Assembly (NCBI GenBank): GCA_944382025.1
Contig: CALWMQ010000217.1
Coordinates: 1-9,840 of the forward strand
Length of the DNA stretch: 9,840 nucleotides
From: an uncultured Clostridia bacterium
GTDB lineage: Bacteria > Bacillota > Clostridia > Oscillospirales > Acutalibacteraceae
Direction: 5' to 3'
The translations under genes and the position numbers were made by a program. Under the pieces are notes generated by a model. It ran no database searches, was not told the origin of the DNA, and saw only the letters and a list, made by a program, of their open reading frames with translations. Below are positions 6,129 to 9,840 of this stretch, one piece after another. Positions within the stretch are counted from its first letter, which is position 1. Every line of letters starts with the position of its first letter.

Positions 6129-6399
6129 GCATGTAAACCATTCTCAGACACGGCACCTTGCCAAGCGGAAGCTGAACAATGTTTTAGGAAAAACGTCATC
6201 GGCGAACCCGTGAACGGACGTACATTTTTGGGGCAAAGCCGCCGGTAACACACTTTAAAATTTAAATTCCTGTTGCTGTAAATACTCACAGCACTTAACT
6301 GAATTCTCCTCAGCCATATTCACGCATCCATTTTTATCCATGCCTTATATTCGCTTGCGGCACAAAATGATCAGCGCCAGCATGTGGTTTTGTCAGCAA
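6129..6399. other. Intergenic region without recognisable content
   Basis: About 270 bases between the CIRCE/promoter region and the terminator of the TM2 gene. Short open frames here have no ribosome binding site. Nothing was recognised beyond a small GCTGT/ACAGC inverted repeat near 6273-6290 and AT-rich stretches. Confidence 0.4.
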
Positions 6400-6430
6400 A
6401 AAAGCCAAAGCCGAATCGGCTTTGGCTTTT
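6400..6430 (-). terminator. Rho-independent terminator of the TM2-domain gene
   Basis: A perfect 14-bp stem, AAAAGCCAAAGCCG paired with CGGCTTTGGCTTTT, around a three-base loop. On the minus strand it ends in a run of six T. It lies about 20 bases after the TM2 gene's stop codon. Confidence 0.9.
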
Positions 6431-6447
6431 AAGGCTATATTTCAGCA

Positions 6448-6813
6448 TCAATTATTGCGGATAAGCAATCCCATATTGTCCTTAAAGTTACCGCAGGCAA
6501 TTTGAATAAGATCCACCAAAACGCCAATACCGCACAGACCAGCGGTAAACAAATACAGGATACCGGTTCCCGCTTTTCCCACATAGAACCGATGGATACC
6601 GAGACCGCCCAAAAAAATACACAGCAACAAGGCAGTTATCTTGCTCTTCTGGCTCACCATATTTGTATAATTATTAACGACCACCGTTGGCTGCTGATAT
6701 ACAGGAGGCTGTTGGTAAACCGGGGGCTGAGGTGGTACTTGCTGCTGAGGCGCATTGCAGCCTCTGGGGCAAAAATTACCTTGATACTCTGTGCCGCATA
6801 CAGGACATTTCAT
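6448..6813 (-). CDS. TM2 domain-containing membrane protein with N-terminal zinc ribbon
   Basis: A 121-residue protein in three parts. Residues 1-19 form a small zinc ribbon with CPVC and CPRGC (C3, C6, C15, C19). Residues 20-55 are a Pro/Gln-rich, low-complexity linker (QQQVPPQPPVYQQPPVYQQP). Residues 57-115 are a TM2 domain: a first helix, LLLCIFLGGLGIHRFYVGK with the family's G-x-H-R-F-Y-x-G-K turn, then a second helix, ILYLFTAGLCGIGVLVDLIQIA. It should sit in the cytoplasmic membrane with the zinc ribbon in the cytoplasm. The molecular function of bacterial TM2 proteins is not established. The start is ATG 6813, with GGAGGG 7-8 bases upstream; a longer frame to 6882 runs through the promoter and has no ribosome binding site. 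Monocistronic, with its own promoter and terminator. Confidence 0.88.
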   Translation of the reverse strand: MKCPVCGTEYQGNFCPRGCNAPQQQVPPQPPVYQQPPVYQQPTVVVNNYTNMVSQKSKITALLLCIFLGGLGIHRFYVGKAGTGILYLFTAGLCGIGVLVDLIQIACGNFKDNMGLLIRNN

Positions 6814-6853
6814 AAAATTCCCTCCATAAAAAATTGAGATGCTTATGTAGTAT

Positions 6854-6882
6854 AGTATACAATGCCTCATTTCAAAAAACAA
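6854..6882 (-). promoter_or_regulatory. Promoter of the TM2-domain gene
   Basis: On the minus strand a -35 TTGTTT (6877-6882), 17 bases, and a -10 TATACT (6854-6859), about 40 bases before the ATG. An overlapping second TATACT, 5 bases further on, could pair with a TTGAAA box at a less favourable 15-base spacing. Confidence 0.55.
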
Positions 6883-6938
6883 GAAAAATTACATATTTTT
6901 GGTAAGGAAAATAATATCTAGAAAACTAAAAATTTCTC

Positions 6939-6967
6939 TTGCGTTTATTTGCATGGTGTGATATAAT
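6939..6967 (+). promoter_or_regulatory. Promoter of tRNA-Pro
   Basis: A -35 TTGCGT (6939-6944), 17 bases and a perfect -10 TATAAT (6962-6967), preceded by TGA to form an extended -10. It lies about 65 bases before the tRNA, consistent with a 5' leader removed by RNase P. Confidence 0.8.
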
Positions 6968-7032
6968 ACCTCTCACAGTCTTTTGGTAGTCTTCTTTCAA
7001 GAATGGCTCAAAAGTATGTTTGGTCAATATTT

Positions 7033-7109
7033 CCGGGTGTGGCGCAGATTGGTAGCGCGCTTGAATGGGGTTCAAGAGGCCGCTGGTTCGATTCCAGTCA
7101 CTCGGACCA
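7033..7109 (+). tRNA. tRNA-Pro (anticodon GGG)
   Basis: A 77-base gene with the 3' CCA encoded. The acceptor stem CCGGGTG pairs with CACTCGG (one G-U pair), the discriminator is A, and the D stem is GCGC/GCGC with a GATTGGTA-type loop. The anticodon stem CTTGA/TCAAG has loop ATGGGGT, so T33 is followed by anticodon GGG. The T arm is GCTGG-TTCGATT-CCAGT. It reads proline codons CCC/CCU. Its 3' end borders the integrase gene of the mobile element, which makes it the likely attachment site. Confidence 0.95.
7095..7109 (+). other. Presumed left attachment site (attL) in the tRNA-Pro 3' end
   Basis: Tyrosine integrases of small elements commonly recombine in the T arm or 3' end of tRNA genes and restore the gene. 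Here the integrase gene begins 87 bases beyond the tRNA and faces it. The matching direct repeat (attR) is not found within the window, so the exact core is unknown; this interval marks only the 3' acceptor part of the tRNA. Confidence 0.4.
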
Positions 7110-7112
7110 TAG

Positions 7113-7155
7113 AAAAAGCCAGTAACCGTAAGGGTTGCGGGCTTTTTCTTTTTTT
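7113..7155. terminator. Terminator after tRNA-Pro (probably bidirectional)
   Basis: AAAAAGCC (7113-7120) pairs with GGCTTTTT (7140-7147), with an inner AACC/GGTT pairing and a short loop. It is followed by C and a run of seven T. On the minus strand it ends in CTTTTTC-like bases and may also stop the integrase transcript. Confidence 0.82.
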
Positions 7156-7195
7156 GCTGTATCTCCTTTCATTCCACCGGTTTCTAACACTTTTT

Positions 7196-8351
7196 CTAAC
7201 GCTTCTCCCAAAGGCTGCTGCTCAGGGTGTCCGCCATGCTTTGCTTGCGCGCCGCATCCAGATGACCATACAGATTTGCCGTCATTTTTACATCGGCATG
7301 CCCCATCCATTCCTGAACATCTTTCAGCGTACAGCCGTGATTCAGCAGCAGACTGGCACAACTGTGGCGCAGTTCATAAAAACGAATAAGAGGCAACCCA
7401 TTCTTTTTCAGCAGCAGTCGAAAATGTTTTGACACATAGTCAGGAGAAAAAGGACGCCCGTCCGGCCACTTAAACACATAGGGAGTGTCATGATAGCCTT
7501 TGCCGAAAAGGCTCCGGTTTTCCTCTTCTGCGGCCCGGGCTTCTTCAAATATCACTCTTGCCTCCTGCGTAAGGGGAAAGGAACGGTGGCTGCTGGCGTT
7601 CTTTGTCTTATCCTTTGCCACCGCCTTGGTAACTTTGGACACCGTGTGTTTGATTGTGAGCAATCCGTTCTCGAAGTCCAGGCTATCCCATTGTAACCCC
7701 AGAAGCTCACTGCGACGCAGTCCGTATAAGGCGGCAATATGTACAATCGGCCGAATGGGGTCGTCGCCCAACACTTCAAACAAGGTTTGCAGTTGGCTGG
7801 CACTGTAAAATTTAGCGGCGTATGATTTCTGCCGGGGCAGCACGGGGCAGCACGACAAAGCCACAGGGGTTGGAGGCCACAAGGCCATTTCGCACAGCCT
7901 CATTCAGCGTTTGGTTGATGATATTCTTCAGCAACCGCAAGGATGCCGGTGATAACCCGCCTTTGCCGTCTCTGCGTCCGTTTTTTGCCTTTTCATCGAA
8001 AAAGGCCTGTAACACATCTACCGACACTGCCGACAGCTTTAAACGGCTGTTGTCAAAGTACGGCAGTATATGCGTGTTGGCCAGTACCTCATACCCCTGA
8101 TAAGTGACCGTATCCACCTTGCGAACACACATACTTAACCATTGTCTCACACATTCGGAAAACTGCATATCGGCAGAAGGCTTCTGCGGTTCGTACGTTT
8201 GCAGGGTTTCACGCAGCATTTGTTCCGCTTTGCGCTTATTGCCTTTCTCATCCAACCCGGTGCTTATCCACTTGTTTTTCCTTTTGCCGTTTTGATGTAT
8301 GTTAAGCACCATATAAAATTTTCCGTTTTTTACTTGCAGACTTCCTGTCAT
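7196..8351 (-). pseudogene. int: Tyrosine recombinase/integrase, frameshifted by a 10-bp tandem duplication
   Basis: Phage/ICE-type tyrosine integrase for insertion and excision of the element. The ATG at 8351 has AAGGAG six bases upstream. The first frame encodes an arm-binding N-terminus (about 1-55) and a SAM-like core-binding domain (about 60-165), then runs into a stop at 7812. The catalytic domain continues in another frame to TAG 7196. Removing one copy of the duplicated 10 bases at 7834-7853 joins FVVLPR to QKSYAAKFYSA and gives a 381-residue protein of normal length. In that numbering the catalytic residues are R209 (GLRRSE), a lysine in KTKNASSHR, Y322-E-L-R325 at the HxxR box (first His replaced by Tyr, a variant seen in this family), H348 (MGHAD) and the nucleophile Y358 (ANLYGHLD). 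The break lies between the core-binding and catalytic domains, so neither fragment should recombine DNA. A sequencing error cannot be excluded. Confidence 0.88.
7833..7854. repeat. 10-bp tandem duplication causing the integrase frameshift
   Basis: GGGGCAGCAC occurs twice in direct succession (7834-7843 and 7844-7853); the period-10 identity extends from 7833 to 7854. On the minus strand the gene reads GTGCTGCCCC twice. A single copy restores the integrase reading frame. Confidence 0.92.
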
Positions 8352-8388
8352 AACAAACTCCTTTCTTGACAGTTAGATTTGTCTGCGA

Positions 8389-8580
8389 TTACACATTGAC
8401 TGTATATTGAGCGGAACGGACATATTGCATCAAGCTGAGTTTTGGGATGATGATTTTACGGCCGATCCGCTTACAACCGAGAGAGTGTTCCCTTATCAGG
8501 CGGTAAATGCTGTTTACAGATATGCATAAAGCCTTGGCAGCTTCCTTCGGCGTCAGTATATCCGGATAATTATTAAACAT
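8389..8580 (-). CDS. xis: Excisionase-like helix-turn-helix protein
   Basis: A 63-residue protein with a MerR/excisionase-type helix-turn-helix: ILTPKEAAKALCISVNSIYRLIREHSLGCKRIGRKIIIPKLSLMQYV. The pattern (T-x-x-E-A-A-x-x-L-x-v-s, then S-I-Y-R-L-I, then a basic R-I-G-R-K wing) is that of the excisionase family of DNA-binding proteins, which bend DNA at att sites and steer integrases toward excision. The start ATG 8580 lies 3 bases beyond the rep stop codon, and its Shine-Dalgarno GGAGG is inside the last rep codons, so the two are probably translationally coupled. The integrase start follows 37 bases after its stop. Position between rep and int supports an excisionase or a regulator of the element; the name is by analogy. 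Confidence 0.8.
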   Translation of the reverse strand: MFNNYPDILTPKEAAKALCISVNSIYRLIREHSLGCKRIGRKIIIPKLSLMQYVRSAQYTVNV

Positions 8581-8583
8581 GGT

Positions 8584-9519
8584 TTATCCTCCCTGCATGT
8601 CATAGTCATCCACGCCGAAGATCAATTCCTCTATATCATGAATGCGACGCAAAAAGGCCCTGTATGTCTCCGGCTCGTTCTCCTGAACATTCGGGTACTG
8701 TTGTTCCAATGGGATGTTACTGATGATGTATACCGTATCGAAACAGGCCACTTTATCAGCATATCGGTAGGGAAGCATTACCGGATAGCCATCCAGATAT
8801 TTCAGCATGTCGGCAATTGATAAGCTGGAACGAAATTCTTCAAATACAATGACCTTCTCCCCTTTGTAATTATCAAAAGGATGGTCATAGTTGGTGACAC
8901 GATAAACGTTACGATAACCGTATTGTTCCATGACGCTGCGGGTCTTGCCCGTTCCGGTCCTTCCATACAGATAAGTAACCCGCAAATCACGCCATTTTTC
9001 TCTATATTCCTCTTCCATCAGTGTTTGACGAGCTTGCTCAATATGGGATAACTGGTTTATCGCAGAAGGAAAAGTACGAAGTATGTCGGCATTCGACGCA
9101 CCGGCTTCCACCATCTCCATGATTTCCTCAGTTTGCTTTTTGCGGCGATCCTGTTCGGGCGGTAACGGTCCGCTCTCTTCAAATGTGCCCGGCACACTGG
9201 TTTCGTGTTTGGCGTCCTCTGCCCACTTTCCTTCCTTGCGTACATAATCGCGGTTTTCGTGATGGGAACCGCGGGCAATTTCAATGTGCGCACCATAAAA
9301 CCGTTCCTGTATCATGGCGAATTCTGCCGGGTTGCGAAATGCCAAATACAGATGCATATGGTATGTACCCTGCTCCAAACCCCTTTCATCACCCATACAC
9401 CAGTACATGCAGGATTTCAGGCCGTTCAAAGTGTTGTGAAGAACGTCGCGGGTAAAACCATGTTCTACGGGGTTGTTGATTGTGAGCAGATATTTTCGGC
9501 TAGCTTGCGTTCTGGGCAT
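8584..9519 (-). CDS. rep: CRESS-DNA-type replication initiator Rep (HUH endonuclease plus SF3 helicase)
   Basis: A 311-residue rolling-circle initiator of the type found in circoviruses, geminiviruses and related bacterial plasmids. It should nick its origin loop, remain joined to the 5' end and unwind DNA. Endonuclease domain: motif I LLTINN (11-16), motif II with the metal-binding histidines H54-M-H56, and motif III Y92-V-R-K95 carrying the nicking tyrosine. Helicase domain: Walker A GRTGTGKT (186-193), Walker B VIVFEEF (223-229, Glu-Glu where viral Reps often have Asp-Asp), motif C IISN (265-268), then PLEQQYPN and a basic FLRRI near the end. All motifs are intact and the length is typical. 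The start is ATG 9519, with AAGGAG 10 bases upstream; a longer frame to 9609 has no such site. A cognate origin lies about 100 bases upstream (9621-9649). It is followed by xis and int on the same strand. Confidence 0.93.
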   Translation of the reverse strand: MPRTQASRKYLLTINNPVEHGFTRDVLHNTLNGLKSCMYWCMGDERGLEQGTYHMHLYLAFRNPAEFAMIQERFYGAHIEIARGSHHENRDYVRKEGKWAEDAKHETSVPGTFEESGPLPPEQDRRKKQTEEIMEMVEAGASNADILRTFPSAINQLSHIEQARQTLMEEEYREKWRDLRVTYLYGRTGTGKTRSVMEQYGYRNVYRVTNYDHPFDNYKGEKVIVFEEFRSSLSIADMLKYLDGYPVMLPYRYADKVACFDTVYIISNIPLEQQYPNVQENEPETYRAFLRRIHDIEELIFGVDDYDMQGG

Positions 9520-9620
9520 ATTGTTTTTTCTCCTTTCGTCTGAGTTAAACCATCTCCTCTCTGTCTTCTGATATTGCGATGGTTTCGGACCGCATACAAT
9601 CATGTACACAACTTACAGCG

Positions 9621-9649
9621 TTGCACAGGGTAATACTATCCCTGTGCAA
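9621..9649 (-). other. CRESS-type rolling-circle origin stem-loop with nonanucleotide TAGTATTAC
   Basis: A perfect 10-bp stem, TTGCACAGGG paired with CCCTGTGCAA, encloses a nine-base loop. On the minus strand (the rep-coding strand) the loop and the first stem base read TAGTATTAC (9630-9638). That is the conserved nonanucleotide of circovirus and nanovirus origins (TAATATTAC in geminiviruses), which Rep cuts between the seventh and eighth bases (T and A). Stem size, loop size, motif and position just upstream of a CRESS-type Rep all agree. Confidence 0.9.
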
Positions 9650-9658
9650 TCCCGCTGC

Positions 9659-9682
9659 GGCGGGGCTGCCAATATGGCGGGG
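9659..9682. repeat. Iteron-like pair of GGCGGGG heptamers beside the origin
   Basis: GGCGGGG occurs at 9659-9665 and 9676-9682 (CCCCGCC on the rep strand), 17 bases start to start and beginning 10 bases from the origin stem. Origins of this class carry short direct repeats next to the stem-loop that Rep binds before nicking. A role as a Rep-binding site is inference. Confidence 0.45.
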
Positions 9683-9812
9683 GTATTTCACCATTCTGAG
9701 TAACTGAATACGTAAGCCCGTCTGACTTCTTTTCCGTTTTCGCATAAGGTGTCTAGAGATTGCGGCCACGTTTGGTTGTCTGTTGAACCGAGTGACTGCT
9801 ACAAGGGCCAAT

Positions 9813-9835
9813 ACCGCGCCGGGAGACGGCGCGGT
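9813..9835. repeat. GC-rich inverted repeat at the right edge
   Basis: ACCGCGCCG and CGGCGCGGT form a perfect 9-bp stem around the loop GGAGA. The bases that follow on the plus strand (CTCGC) are not T-rich, so a terminator is not demonstrated within the window. It could be a terminator, a lagging-strand origin or a recombination site. Confidence 0.4.
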
Positions 9836-9840
9836 CTCGC

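Larger units (their letters stand above)
9520..9840 (-). other. Upstream region of rep holding the replication origin; no gene seen
   Basis: About 320 bases to the right edge. An open frame at 9545-9811 (minus) passes straight through the origin stem-loop and resembles no known protein, so it is not called. The region holds the origin hairpin (9621-9649), iteron-like repeats (9659-9682) and an inverted repeat (9813-9835). No convincing rep promoter was found. Confidence 0.5.

Noticed and set aside
6101..6289. 62-codon minus-strand ORF across the CIRCE region
   Set aside because: It has no ribosome binding site and runs into the CIRCE element; no homology is apparent.
9545..9811. 88-codon minus-strand open frame upstream of rep
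   Set aside because: It runs through the origin stem-loop and iterons, has no ribosome binding site at its start and shows no recognisable protein features.
1..9840. CRISPR array or insertion sequence
   Set aside because: No regularly spaced repeats and no transposase-like protein are seen in the window.

Overview
The window looks like chromosomal DNA from a fairly GC-rich anaerobic Firmicute, most likely a clostridium of the Oscillospiraceae/Ruminococcaceae type. The reasons are the sigma-A-like promoters, strong Shine-Dalgarno sites, a Rex repressor, a perfect CIRCE element (HrcA operator), a KtrB-type potassium channel subunit and a DUF3783 protein. This assignment is inference; no rRNA or other taxonomic marker is present. 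The right-hand third is visibly less GC-rich and carries a mobile element.

Layout, 1-7109 (host part). A 5' fragment of a ktrB/trkH-like potassium uptake gene runs off the left edge (minus strand). It is divergent from an endonuclease/exonuclease/phosphatase-family gene (plus). A DUF3783 gene (minus, GTG start) follows, with a strong promoter about 270 bases upstream and a long GC-rich leader; a doubtful tryptophan-rich small ORF lies just before that promoter. Next is an aconitase-rex operon (plus). The promoter of acn overlaps an 18-bp near-palindrome resembling a Rex operator, so Rex probably controls its own operon according to NADH/NAD+. A perfect 16-bp stem terminator separates rex from a convergent hsp20 gene. 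Upstream of hsp20 lies a perfect CIRCE element, suggesting HrcA heat-shock control. A TM2-domain/zinc-ribbon membrane protein (minus) and a tRNA-Pro(GGG) gene with its own promoter and terminator complete the host part.

Layout, 7110-9840 (integrated element). Immediately downstream of the tRNA-Pro 3' end, all on the minus strand and read toward the tRNA, are: an origin-like stem-loop, a Rep gene, a small excisionase-like HTH gene and a tyrosine integrase gene. The Rep protein has the domain order of eukaryotic CRESS-DNA viruses (circovirus/geminivirus type): HUH endonuclease motifs I, II (HxH) and III (YxxK), followed by a superfamily 3 helicase with Walker A, Walker B and motif C. About 100 bases upstream of rep is a perfect 10-bp stem whose loop presents TAGTATTAC, the circovirus-type nonanucleotide nicked by such Reps, with two GGCGGGG iteron-like heptamers beside it. 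This is the most interesting part of the window: an integrative, circovirus-like rolling-circle replicon in a bacterial chromosome, apparently inserted at a tRNA-Pro gene.

The integrase is broken by a 10-bp tandem duplication that shifts the frame, so this copy is probably trapped in the chromosome unless the duplication reverts or an integrase is supplied in trans. The right boundary (attR) and any cargo or capsid genes are not in the window.
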